Positions 43,971 to 55,696 of a DNA stretch of 64,000 bases are shown here, one piece after another. Within the stretch, counting starts at the first letter, position 1. Every line of letters begins with the position of its first letter. Made by a program: the position numbers and the translations under genes. Source of the DNA: Gentiana macrophylla (taxonomy: Eukaryota; Streptophyta; Magnoliopsida; Gentianales; Gentianaceae); assembly GCA_026214975.1 (NCBI GenBank), contig CM047805.1:9634463-9698462 (forward strand), written 5' to 3'. Below the pieces are notes generated by a model that made no database searches, was not told the origin of the DNA, and was given only the letters and a program-made list of their open reading frames with translations.

Positions 43971-45308
43971 ATGGATGGATTTTTCGATCAATACTACTCA
44001 CCTGAACAATAATACCCCTACCAACCTCAGGCACCTGAACAAAGTTATCAACAATAGTTCTTGCCTCAGCCTCAATATCAACAGCAGAGTAACCAAAGTT
44101 CATGGGCTTATCAGTGCCCTGGTGCATGCCAAAGTCAAAATTTTGGTTATTCAAGTTATGAGCCACAACATTATGAGGGTTGTCCGAACCCTAGTGCTTA
44201 TCAGGATTACGGTGTTCATACTCAACGTGTTGATAGCTTCACCCAGATTCAGCCACTTGATCAGAGTTTGGCATGGCAAGAGGCCTACTACTCACCTCCA
44301 ATGAATCAAAGTCAGTATGATCAGTTTCCCCCCATTCCACAAGAAGACTTCACCGACATTCAAATAGAGCGGATTAATTTTTTATTGAATGAGAGTTTGA
44401 TTCAAATGAAGAAGGATATGCAAGAGTTCGATAGAAGATTTGACTCCGACGTAAGAAATCTTGAAGACCGGATGGGGCAATTGATTGAAAAGAGGAGGCA
44501 TGAGAAAGAGGAAGAGACATGTGCAATAGCGGTGGTCCGGGATGATGATTTTATCACTGAAGAAGTTCAGGTAGAGAGTGAGGTTGATGATTCAATTTGC
44601 TATGATGAGATTTCTGAGCCAGATAGTAAGTTGGGATTGCTCATAGTGCCACCTCCAATTGCGATATTTGATTATGGCAGGCTTCACGTTCTACCTACTG
44701 CACCTTCACCCCTTGAGATGAAAATTGATGAAACCTTGGTGGAATGTGTGGTGGAACCGACCATTATTATGACTGGGCAAGAATTTTTTGGTGATGAAGA
44801 TAGCTCATTTTGGGATGAAGAGGAGTTGCAAGACTTGGAAATGGAGGAGGTGCAACTTTTATCTATTACACTGTCCCCCGATGAAATACGAGATGATGAC
44901 TTGGAGGGGTGTACGATAGATTTGAGCACACTGTTTGATGAGACACAATTAGAGTCGGAAGAGAAACTGGGATCGCCCATTTCACCCTCACTCCCAATTG
45001 AAGTAAATGAAGATGTCGTTATGAAGAGTGTGGTGAAATCGTATGAGACTGAAGAGCCATTTATGGTAGAGCTACCGGGAGAAGTGGAGATTATTAGCAT
45101 GCCGGTCCCGGATTATTACACTCTTCCACCTTGTGTTGATGAGTATTATGCGATTGATTTTGCGTACTTACCGGTAGATGGAGCTCATAGAATTTGTAAA
45201 AGGGGACAACTACCATGGAATGGCAATTACAAGAAGAAGGTGATGAGAGATTTTAACAAAAGAGGAATCCCGAGTTGGGAAGAGGTAACATCGAGGGCCA
45301 TGAGGTAA
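43971..45308 (+). CDS. Acidic coiled-coil ORF of element A, function unknown
   Basis: I place the start at ATG 43971 because the Gln/Tyr/Pro-rich frame begins there (MDGFFDQYYSPEQ). Two stops interrupt it, TAA at 44010 and TAG at 44055, each one C-to-T step from a Gln codon; the frame is then open for 415 codons (44061-45308). Parts in order: Q/Y/P/S-rich N-terminus (QPQYQQQSNQSSWAYQ); a charged helix, likely coiled coil, with ERINFLLNESLIQMKKDMQE and VRNLEDRMGQLIEKRRHEKE; a long Asp/Glu-rich region; a basic tail (RGQLPWNGNYKKKVMRDFNK). RNLE..MGQL resembles the RNLE.Q.GQ linker of Athila-type Gag, so it may be Gag-derived. No knuckle, protease or RT motif. Confidence 0.6.
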
Positions 45309-46090
45309 GTTTCTAGCGAACTCGGTTTCCGTGATGCTTGCTATTTTTAGTCTTCTTGAGTTGTTGATCTTTTTGAGCTCAGATTTTAGTTGATGGTTTT
45401 GGTGATACTTGTTTGAAATAAAATATTTGAATTGTTGTTTTGAGTCTTTTGAGGTATGAGTCCGTTTAGTGCCACTACGTCGATGCTAACGACGTTAAAC
45501 AAAGCACTTCTACCTTTTCTCGCCTGTGTCAGTAGTATAACTTTGGAAAAATTGGCACCGTATAAGTCATCTTGTCGAGCCAACGACGTAAAACAAAGCC
45601 GCTTGGGGGAGGCAACCCACCTTTTTGGTAGTAATAATGTGTTTGGAGTGGTCTTTGGGTGCAAGAGGGGAGAGTTTTGTCTTAAAAGAGAAGTTGGGGT
45701 GAGAATTTCCTTTTGGTTCTGGCTTTTGTACATAGACGGGGATGTTTTTATGTGAGCCTCTGTGGCCTTATTTTATGCATGGATGCTCTGTGTTTCTTTT
45801 GATTATCTTTACATCCAGTGCGATTCCCGTCTAGTATGCTTGATATGCTTCGAGTCGTTATTTGTGGCATGGCTTCTATTTTTTTTTATATATCTCGTAT
45901 CTATCACCATCTTTTGGCACGGGGACTTTTCCCGTGCATGTGTTTGCCTTGGTTTTTGTTTCTATGGATTTAGATACTCGAGATGGAGCTTACAAGAAGA
46001 TTTCACGTGGGCTACTACTGCGCCTTTCTACCGGGTTTTGGTCAAACAGCTAAGTCTTTTACTTTTTTTATCTCTCACACACTGAGGACA
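45309..46090 (+). other. 3' internal region of element A with duplicated conserved motif
   Basis: Non-coding. Contains ACGACGTTAAACAAAGCACTT (45490s) and, ~95 bp later, ACGACGTAAAACAAAGCCGC followed by GGGGGAGGCAACCCACC (to 45621), variants of a motif often seen in Athila/Tat-type plant elements downstream of coding. Ends at CACTGAGGACA, where element C is inserted. Confidence 0.6.
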
Positions 46091-47535
46091 TGTCACGAAT
46101 TTTATGCAATGAAAACAACAAGTAATAAAATTTATAAATCCGGTATTCCCCAAGTGTAGGGATCGTAGTACAGCGATTAATACCGGAGTCGGTCACAGGG
46201 AATCGGGGTATCTAGTTCATTAATTTTCCTAAGGTTGTTACTACTAAAACGAAACTAAAAACGATAAAATAAACTGGACAGAGGATTGTCAGTCCAAAGC
46301 CAGGAAGGATAAAAGTGAAAACGAAATCTAAACTATAAACTATAAAATAAACAGTAAACAAGGAGATGATCATGGTGATTAAACAATGAACAAACAATAA
46401 TCCACCGTCCCGCAACCCTCTATTTCCTCTCTAAAGTTATCTTGCGATGATTTAATTAAGGTTGTGGTTCACCTCTCAAAAGTATGAATTCCTACTCTCG
46501 TAGATAATTCGCCTATCAATCTCTCATCTCTCGATATATAAGATTGACGCTCTCAAACCAAGGTGTAAGATCTCTCAATCTAGCAACCTAGATATTAAAC
46601 CTATCAACTCTCGTTATGTCAAGGTTAAAAATCTCATCGTTCCTATGGTGATCTAAGGTTTACACCGATTCTCATCATATGGTAAACATCAACAACAATT
46701 CATCTTTCGATATTGATTGCATAACACATAATCATGGAAAAGATACAACTTTGAATTAAAATCACAACATAAACTCAGATTGGAAATAGAAAAACCTGAT
46801 GGAAAAGATTCAAATCGTTTGAACATGTTCAATTTCAAGCATTCAACATCAAGACATCGGCAAAACGGAAATAAAAGCAGAAAAAAACACCCTCGGCCGC
46901 CAAGCACCAAGGCTCGGCCGGCCGAGGTGACTTGATCTCGAAATTAGGTTTTCTAAGTATGCGGTCGTGTAAAATTATATGTCCTAGGGTTTGATAATGC
47001 GTTGTATTTATAGGAAACTAGGTCGGTCGCCGCTTAAGTCGGCCGCGACGCCCGCCTCGACTTTCGGGACTTGACCTGGTGCCTCTGGGACTTTCGTTCA
47101 CTATGGCGTCCAAACTCTACGAATCAAAACTCCTCCCGGACGCTTGGTCCACTTATTTGGACCTTGATCCACTCGGACGGGACTTGGACGCCCGTTCGGA
47201 CTTTTTCTTCCAAATTCATCTTGATCTTCATTCCAACTTCATCTCTATCTCTTTCCTTCCATGCAAATCATCACTTGAACATCTTTTAAGCTCCTTTCAC
47301 CTCATGGAAGCGTACCTACATCACGATAAAAACATGCAAAATGTAACATCTTACATCTAAAGATATTTATCCAATAAAATCACATAATTAGCTCGATTTT
47401 GCACTTTAATACTTCTAAAACTCATTTGCTCAATATTTCAATATAAAGCTCGATTTCTATAAAAAAAAACATACGAATATGGAGAGAATTGTTACAAAAT
47501 ATATCCTTATAAAACGTATAAATTCACCCTTAACA
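46091..47535 (-). repeat. 3' LTR of element C
   Basis: Carries GGACGCCCGT-type repeats at about 47030-47200 and a TATAAATA (minus) near 47007-47014. Confidence 0.93.
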
Positions 47536-47550
47536 ACTCCCCCACACTTA
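47536..47550 (-). other. Polypurine tract of element C
   Basis: TAAGTGTGGGGGAGT on the minus strand before LTR start TGTTAAGGG. Next to it the stem-loop TTTTGCTCGGGACGAGCAAAA (47553-47573). Confidence 0.88.
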
Positions 47551-50364
47551 GCTTTTGCTCGTCCCGAGCAAAACAAGACAAAATCAAGGCTCGGAAAAAG
47601 ATAGACATCTCAGCACATATAGCATAGATCCAATAAATCAGAAGTTCACCACTGTGTGTGTGCAAAGCCATAGAAAACTTCCACTAAATCCAAACTCGAG
47701 AAACTCAAAGCAAAACTAGCTAATACCCCCATCGTAGACTAGCAATAAATGACACTCATAAGATGTACCCTATAAACGTAAAATATCCCGAAAAGAATGA
47801 TCGAATATATCTAGGGCCTTTCTGAAATACTCAGAGGATAATCCCTACAGCATATCCATCAGTTTCTACTGGGGATAAGATTGACGATAACTTAGTCTTT
47901 CATTCATTTCATAACAATTCTTTAGTTGATTTAACTACTTCACTTTAAACGCACATCAGAATGAGCTGTTGCCCTGTCATAGCAGAATAGGGTATTCGAG
48001 ATATACCCTACCTTACTCCAATCATAAGGCAGCTTCTTCTGACTGTCGTGAGCTTTTAGTCATCATGGTGGTATAGGACATACGTGGTATACCCTATCAC
48101 ACTCAAATCATCGACTAGCTTTCGACACACACAATTAATTCATTATAAACTCAACTTTTTCATTTGACAATAAGTTACGTGTTACTTATCACATTCAAAC
48201 CTTAGATATTCACAGTATATCATACTTCGGATCTAAATACAAACTATCATAAATCTCAAGATATATACGTAGCACTAAGCACATGACTTATAAGAAAATC
48301 AAAAATCACTCGTCAAAAGGGGTATAACTTTATATATTAGCTCATCATTCACTATGGCTCGTGAAAAATAAATCTCAGGTGAAACAACTAACTTATCAAA
48401 CATATGATATATAGCTTGGATGACTATAAAAATAACGAACATGGAACTGAATTGCCTACTCGGGACAAAACAAAAATTTGAAAATTTTAGCTCATTTGCA
48501 TAGAAACATAATAAATCAAGCAAATGATATGTAGATACACCAAACCATTCCCCTCCCTCACACTTAAATGACAACATGTCCTCATGTTGTGCAGAATTTA
48601 AAGAAAAGATAAAGGAACTTAGCTGATTGTAGTGATAGGCTGAAGAAGGATAGATAATCGATCCGTGTTTCCGAGGCACGAGATGTCATAGGTATTCCTC
48701 TCCAGATTCACTTCCAAGGCTAGCTTAACAAAAAAAGCTAAAAATGTACCTGCACCACTTGAAAAACATGGCAGTATCTCGGGGAACACGGGGGAATATA
48801 ACAAATCACTATAAGGAAAGACAAGAAGTAAGCACATGATATAATTGCTCAGATGGAAAAATCACCACACGAGGAAAACACAGGACACCTGAGTGTCAAA
48901 TATAAAGCCACAGAAGCTTTACAATACAAATAAGGACCACATGTGCATAAAGAACTAAGGATAGAGGACACTACAAAGTAGCAGGATTGGACATGTAAAA
49001 CACATTGAGAAGAAGTCGGAGAGATTTTTTTCAGATTAAGCGCATGTAAAGATGGAACATATACATGGAACATTACAAAATAGCAGGGCTAGGTGCACTA
49101 TACGAAAATATATTACAATGCAATCTACATGATATGCAATTATATAAAAAAAATGCTGACAGGCTCAGGCTGAGCAAGTTGGGAAGACAACTCTACAGTG
49201 ACTACGGCCCGTGCAGAATCAAAAAATGAAGGACATAAAATAAAAGTGGTAGCGTACGGCAAGCCGACAGTAACTACCAGAAAATAGTTTTGTGATTTTA
49301 TAGTTGATCTCGACCTATACCAGAAGACAGCAGCAACCCTAGAAATAACCTAATATCATATCATTAAAACAGAAACCCTAGTGTTTATTGAAAACAAAAC
49401 TATGAAACCTAAATTCACGTTTCATAAATTGAGTAAAAAAAAAGTTTTGCACATTCTTAACCCAATGGTTATCGAAACACGGCAAAACAAAAAACCTCAA
49501 TTTATTTAACGGTACTTTTATTGAAAGAAATAAAAAGCAGAAATGTAAAAGATACGGAAAACCTAAGCGAGAAACCTACCTACGAAAAATTTAAAACAAA
49601 AAACAAGAAAACGATAAAAGGGAGAAAAACGTGTTGAAATCTTCTGAGCCCAAAATGGAAGGGAAAACAGTGGATTTTGACCTCGAAAACGGTGCTGAAC
49701 GGCTGTCGGCGTTCACCACGTCGTCGGCGTCGGAACGAGCTTTCCGAATTGGGGTCCTGCGTGCCAATCCGACACTCGAGCCGAAAGTTATGGACAAAAT
49801 ACTAACGAGTGCTAAAACGATCCCTTTTATCCAAAAGTTTGATCGCTAAAAACGTGGAGTCAGATGATTCAACCTCAGAACCCTACCTACGAAACCTACC
49901 TACGAAAAACAGAAACCCTAGTACATTTATTTAATAAGCAAAATAAAGACAAACCAAGATATCTACCTAAAACAAAAATAAATAAAAAAACAAAAAGGTG
50001 ATGAGAAGGCCGACGGGCGTCTAAGTTCTTTGGACGGACGTCTGCTGGAGAAAGAACGAGACGGGCGTCCAAGTTACTTGGGCGCTCGTCACCTGAAACA
50101 AACACAACGAGAGACGATCGATTTGGACGGACGGGCGCCCAATAGCTCGGGAGACGCCCGTTTACGTTCAAATCAAGCACACGAACATTTGCTAAACACG
50201 AAAAACAGTCCAAACAAAACACGAAAACTAAACAAAACCCTAATTGGAACCTAAACACAAACCTATGAAAAATTAATAATCACTAGATAACACAAACTAC
50301 CTACGAAAAACAAAAGCAGAACAACTTTAGAAAAATTAATAAGAAACTAGACGACCGCTTTTGA
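47551..50364 (-). other. Internal region of element C, no gene supported
   Basis: No domain in any frame; longest frames (48299-48679 minus, 49896-50258 minus) lack motifs. A second set of GGACGCCCGT/ACGGGCGTCC repeats at 50005-50165 produces mirror-image frames. The stretch 47940-48120 has two similar blocks (GGGTATTCGAGATATACCCT and the like). Confidence 0.6.
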
Positions 50365-50382
50365 TTCCCGGCAACGGCGCCA
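50365..50382 (-). other. Primer-binding site of element C (tRNA-Asp)
   Basis: Minus strand TGGCGCCGTTGCCGGGA, a full-length match to the complement of the tRNA-Asp 3' end, six bases from the LTR. Confidence 0.93.
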
Positions 50383-50388
50383 AAAACT

Positions 50389-51836
50389 TGTCATGGATTT
50401 TATGCAATGAAAACAACAAGTAATAAAATTTATAAATCCGGTATTCCCAAGTGTAGGGATCGTAGTAATGCCGATTAATACCGAGTCGGTCACTGGGGAA
50501 TCGGGGTATCTAGTTCATTAATTTTCCTAAGGTTGTTACTACTAAAACGAAACTAAAAACGATAAAATAAAGGGACAGAGGATTGTCGGTCAAAGCCAGG
50601 AAGGATAAAAGTGAAAACGAAATCTAAACTATAAACTATAAAATAAGCAAGTAAACAAGGAGATGATCATGGTGATTAAACAATGAACAAACAATAATCC
50701 ACCGTCCCAACCCTCTATTTCCTCTCTAAAGTTATCTTGCGATAATTTAATTAAGGTTTTGGTTCACCTCTCCAAATTATGAATTCTACTCTAAGTAGAT
50801 AATTAAATCATCAATCTCTCATCTCTCGATATATAAGATTGACGCTCTCAAACCAAGGTGTAAGATCTCTCAATCTAGCAACCTAGATATTCAACCTATC
50901 AACTCTCGTTATGTCAAGGTTAAAAATCTCATCTTTCCTATGGTGATCTAAGGTTTACACCGATTCTCATCATATGGTAAACATCAACAACAATTCATCT
51001 TTCGATATTGATTGCATAACACATAATCATGGAAAAGATACAACTTTGAATTAAAATCACAACATAAACTCATTGGAAATAGAAAAACCTAATGGAAAAG
51101 ATTCAAATCGTTTGAACATGTTCAAATTTCAAGCATTCAAAGATCAAGACATCAAACAAAACGGAAATAAAAGCAGTAAAAGAAACACCTCGGCGGCCAA
51201 GCACCAAGGCTCGGCCGGCCGAGGTGACTTGATCTCGAAATTAGGTTTTCTAAGTATGCGGTTGTGTAAAATTATATGTCCTAGGGTTTGATAATGCGTT
51301 GTATTTATAGGAAACTAGGTCATTTCTTTGCCGCTAAGTCGGCCGCGGACGCCCGTCGACTTTACGGGCGCCTTGATCTGGTGCCTCTGGGCGCTCGTTC
51401 ACTATGGCGCCCAAACTCTCTCGAATCAATAACTCCTCCGGGCGCTGACCCACTTATTTGGGACTTGATCCACTCTGGACGGGACTTGGGCGCCCGTTCG
51501 ACCACTTTTCTTCCAAATTCATCTTGATCTTCATTCCAACTTCATCTCCATCTCTTTCCTTCCATGCAAATCATCACTTGAACATCTTTAAGCTCCTTTC
51601 ACCTCATGCAAGCGTACCTACATCACGATAAAAACATGCAAAATGTAACATCTTACATCTAAAGATATTTATCCAATAAAATCACATAATTAGCTCGATT
51701 TTGCACTTTAATACTTCTAAAACTCATTTGCTCAATATTTCAATATAAAGCTCGATTTCTATAAAAAAAACATACGAATATGGAGAGAATTGTTACAAAA
51801 TATATCCTTATAAAACGTATAAATTCACCCTTAACA
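50389..51836 (-). repeat. 5' LTR of element C
   Basis: Pairs with 46091-47535. GGGCGCC/ACGGGCG repeats at 51340-51500 lie directly upstream (in minus sense) of TATAAATA at 51302-51309. The minus-strand RNA start would be just left of that. Confidence 0.93.
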
Positions 51837-51841
51837 GGACA

Positions 51842-53258
51842 GTGTTTCGTTTAAGTGTGGGGTGGGAGACTTAGCCGTTTTTCTTGTTTTGATTGTTAAA
51901 TGTGTTTAATATGTGGTATGCTTAGCCTATGACCGGGCTCTAGTCGATTTTTGGGTAATTTTTAAAAAAAAAATTCAAGGGTTTTCAACACCGTGTTGTT
52001 TGTGTTATTTTCACATTCGAGTGGTGATCACCTTAGTAGGGCCCCGAACGTGTACACTGCGGTTTGATATTATCTTGAGAATGGAGTTTATTAATTTCAT
52101 GTAAGCTACACTTTGTGCACAATTTGATTGCTACCACCTCACATACCACTAGTCTCGAGGCGAAATAGAAAGGTTCACCTAAGTAGGATACGGGATGACG
52201 GTCATGGCGTCTCTTTGACCAACCATAGCCAAATAAGCCTTATCCCAACATTAAACCTTCGTAGCCCCTCTCAGCCTTGATAGAATGGTCTGACCACCAT
52301 TCGTTTTATAGCCGTTTTGTTACTTAGTCAGAAACCTACCTTGAGCCGTAATTTTGGTCACATTTCCTTCATTTATACCCTACGAGTGGACTTAGTCTGT
52401 TGTTAGGCCACACTTTCTAAGGAAAGTGTGGGGTGGGGGAAATGAGGTTTTGATGGGTTGGTGTTTCATCGGTTTGGAGCTATAAGGAGAGGAGGAGCTC
52501 GTTCGGGCCTAGTGCTTGGGTTTGGCCCAAAAAGAAAAGAAAAATCTATGAAATTCCTTTCTCCAAAAAAAAAAAAAGAAATCATTCAAAGTTCAAAATA
52601 AATTAGCTCTCGTTGAATAAAAAGTTTGGAGAAGATTGGAATAAAGGGTTGAAATCAAAGAAATGAGCTCAAAAGTTATCTTTACGATGTTAGGGGTTGG
52701 GATAGTGATATAGGTGCTAATGTACTCGATCTCGCCTCATGACACTTGAAACATAGTTGATTGTGGCAATGAGTTCGGGTGTGTTGGTATCCTATGGTTC
52801 CCTGAGTATTATATTGATCAAAAAGGAGCTTGGGTGGTTTGTATGATAGAAATAAGGTGGTACACTTGTTGATTAAGTTCACTCGTACTTCTTTTTCTCC
52901 AGTTCCCAAAATATCTTTTTCGATTAACCGGAATTACCCAAGCCTAACGTTATAACCCTTCAAGTCCTACCCGATCGTGTCTAGACTTAGTGACCTTGAT
53001 TAGTGGAGAGGGTGGTTGGTATGAGATGGTTGGTAGACTTTTGGTCGGGATTCAAGCCCCGACAATCTTTTTGAACACTTGGTTGTAGCTTGGCACCACA
53101 CACACTCCATTTTCTTGATAATGTTATACCGGTGTGTATATGTTCGTATGTCTTACTTTGTGGTTACCTCGAGAGTGTGAGTAGTAGCACCTACATCACA
53201 AAGTTGAATCCCTTGGTTGGTTTTAAAACGCCTAATTTACTCGAGGCGAGCAAAGGCT
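51842..53258 (+). other. 3' region of element A right of element C
   Basis: Non-coding. Purine blocks TTTAAGTGTGGGGTGGGAG (51850s) and AAAGTGTGGGGTGGGGGAAA (52420s) resemble polypurine tracts but lie inside. Short frames (51913-52104, 52682-52909) show no domain. Confidence 0.55.
53237..53254 (+). other. Stem-loop before the element A polypurine tract
   Basis: TTACTCGAGGCGAGCAAA with GCTAAGTG right after. Same position and similar sequence as the stem-loops at 47553-47573 (minus) and 38221-38242 (minus). Confidence 0.65.
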
Positions 53259-53272
53259 AAGTGTTGGGTGGT
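53259..53272 (+). other. Polypurine tract of element A
   Basis: AAGTGTTGGGTGGT immediately before LTR start TGATGGGAG. Less pure than usual. Confidence 0.75.
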
Positions 53273-55020
53273 TGATGGGAGTCAACTTTACGTGACTCCG
53301 GTGCATTATTTATCCCCGATTATCACATTTTCAGCACATTTTTGGGTGACTTAGACCATTTTCGGGGTGATATCATGAGCTCATGGCCCGGGGAATGAAT
53401 CCGTTACTTTGATGGATTCTTACCCCTTTTTAGTTGATATTGATCCCATTCCCGAGCACTTTTACCCTCCGGAATTGTTTGTATGTTTTTGGTCATGTGT
53501 GGTGTTATAGGGTATCAGTGTCTCGAGGGCCCGGAAGGCGATGATTTATGGTAAAAAGCATAACCGAGGCAAGAGAAGAGATCAAAGGAGGAAAAAGTGG
53601 AGTTTTGGGGCAACAGGACTCCAAACGCGCGTTTGAACCCCGCAAACGTGTGTTCAAAGAGGCAAAAGATGATACAGAGTTGAACCCCTCCAAACGCACG
53701 TTCAAAACCATCCTAAACGTGCGTTCAAAGTCCACCAAACGCACGTTCAACCCATCCTAAACGTGCGTTCAAGATGAAGAACATTCAAGTCCCTGCCCAG
53801 AAACGAAGCAGAACGCACGTTTGAACCAATCCAAACGTGTGTTTGAAGAAGCCAAACGCCAGTTCCAGCCTCCAAACGTGCGTTTGGGCCAATTTTCTGC
53901 AGATTTTCTTCCCAACTATAAATACCCCCCTTAGACTATTTCTTGGACATCAATTACTTTCTTAGCAAAACTCTACCCATTTCTTAGCTCGATTTTTGTA
54001 ATAGCTTTGAATACTTTCTCTTAGCTTACATCAACATAATATTAGCTTAATATTTCCATTTCTTAGCTTAGATTTTCATTCCAAACACTAAGAGACCACC
54101 TTTTAATTACTTCCTTATTTTGTACTTTTTGGATCTAATCTCAAATTTCTGCAATTTAATGGTAAATTTCTCCTTTCTTTTACTTGTTATGGCTTTTATT
54201 TACTGTCTTGTGTATGTTTTAACTAGTATAATGAGTAGCTAAACCCTTTTCATAGTCGAATCATGTGAAATTTGGTGAAATCACCCTTTGGGTGATGAAA
54301 TTTGGAGCGGGTAGTGCTTTTTATTGTTTAATCTTGCTTGTTTCATGTCTTAGAACTTGTTATAACATATTTGGACTAGATTGATCACCTAGGTCAAAAT
54401 CACACACATCACTCTTGAGAGTTGTTCAGATGTAGGGGTGTGGGAAAAGGGGTTCTAGGATCACTTCTTAAAGTGAGGTTACTCGTTTCAACGTTTAAGC
54501 GGCTCTAGTGCGTAACATGTCTTGTTAGTGAATCTTCTTTCAGGAAGGGTAGTTAGCATGGCATAAGGTGTTGGGGAAGATTTGTTCAGACCTTATCCTT
54601 TGGTTTAGGAGTACGCACCCGTGAAATCGAATGCAAGAGTTCATTCGTTTAATGCACACTCCCGGTTTTGTCTATCCTTGGGGTTGAAGCTAGCTATTTT
54701 GATCATGGTTCGGCTATGTCCCTTAATCAATCTTTAAAACTTAGTAGTTTAATCTTCTTTCTTTCTTTTCTATCTTTAGACTTATTAGTATAAATCACTT
54801 TAGTGTCATTGTAGTAAACAAACACTTTAAAAAGATTGATCACCTAAACTAAGTAACACGTTCACTTTGGTACTTGCAAACACTTTTCCCTTGGGTTCGA
54901 CCTCGTACTCCTGTAGCTATTCTAGCAATCAACCCGGTACACTGCCGGTTAGAGAGTTAGTTTGCCCACGGTTTCGAGTCTTTATAAATTGTTTTGTCAG
55001 GGTAGATTTCATGCTCATCA
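53273..55020 (+). repeat. 3' LTR of element A
   Basis: Pairs with 42012-43758; same palindrome array (53620-53890) and TATAAATA (53917-53924). Followed by TSD GTCAC. Confidence 0.95.
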
Positions 55021-55025
55021 GTCAC

Positions 55026-55246
55026 CTACATGGGGCACACACAACCGGTCTTGGTACCAAATATTTCCATTCTTATCTAGTACATACCCCACAAGTGGGC
55101 TTGTCTCTTGCAACTCTTTTCGAGTCTACCAAAGTGGGTCTTCATCTTGCTTACCCCGGATAACATCCATCAACTCGACCTAGCAAACAACGGCGCCACA
55201 AACTATCGGTCCCCAAACTTATCGAAATCCCGGATATTCAGCCCGT
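55026..55246 (-). pseudogene. Gypsy-B integrase, N-terminal part
   Basis: Continues the integrase frame across element A: the minus strand reads RLCVPHVGDLRQRVMDEAH when the 42011 and 55021 sides are read in one frame, the normal start of the gypsy integrase zinc domain. Upstream the frame is broken. Confidence 0.75.
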
Positions 55247-55696
55247 CTAACCGCTCGCCACATCTTGAACCCCTGAAACTATATACACCGGTTTTCTACT
55301 CAACGCATCTGCAACGACATTTGCTTTACCAGGATGGTAGTGAATGTCCAAGTCATAGTCCTTCACGAACTCTAACCATCTTTGTTGCCTCATATTCAGA
55401 TTCTCTTGAGTAAAGAAGTATTTCAAACTCTTATGGTCTATAAAGATTCTGGCCTTGACTCCATGCAGATAGTGTCTCCAAGTCTTTAAGGCAAACACTA
55501 CCGCTGCCAACTCTAAGTCATGTGTCGGATAGTTCTTTTCATGCTCTTTTAGTTGTCTAAATACATAGGCAATAACTTTGTCACCTTGCATCAACAGACA
55601 ACCTAAACCTTGTCCCGAAGCATCTGTGTACACATCATAATTGTCAAAGATCTCCGGAACTGCCAAAACTGGTGACGTGGTTAACCTATCCTTCAA
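55247..55696 (-). pseudogene. Gypsy-B RNase H
   Basis: An intact frame with the RNase H1 set: Asp in [14 protein letters not shown], Glu in [12 protein letters not shown], Asp in [13 protein letters not shown], Asp in NVVADALSR. Length (~120 residues for the domain) is normal. It lies between RT and integrase as in Ty3/gypsy. The surrounding Pol is broken, so it is only an intact piece. Confidence 0.92.

Larger units (their letters stand above)
46091..51836 (-). mobile_element. Non-autonomous gypsy-type element 'element C'
   Basis: LTRs 46091-47535 (1445 bp) and 50389-51836 (1448 bp) run from TGTCACGAA or TGTCATGGA to CCCTTAACA. A perfect TSD GGACA is at 46086-46090 and 51837-51841. A tRNA-Asp primer site adjoins the right LTR and a polypurine tract adjoins the left, so it is minus-oriented. 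The 2.85-kb interior holds no Gag or Pol motif. Confidence 0.93.
42012..55020 (+). mobile_element. Non-autonomous Athila/Tat-like element 'element A'
   Basis: LTRs 42012-43758 (1747 bp) and 53273-55020 (1748 bp), TGATGGGAG to TGCTCATCA, nearly identical by eye. A perfect TSD GTCAC is at 42007-42011 and 55021-55025. A tRNA-Asp primer site follows the left LTR, so it is plus-oriented. The interior has one long ORF (43971-45308) and conserved non-coding motifs but no protease, RT, RNase H or integrase. It hosts element C at 46091-51836. It sits in the integrase of gypsy-B. Confidence 0.93.

Noticed and set aside
49631..49849. 72-codon plus-strand frame in element C
   Set aside because: Opposite to element orientation, no domain, composition as the surrounding leader.
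51850..52440. Second polypurine tract or second LTR border within element A
   Set aside because: AAGTGTGGGG blocks resemble a PPT, but no LTR start follows; treated as internal purine blocks.
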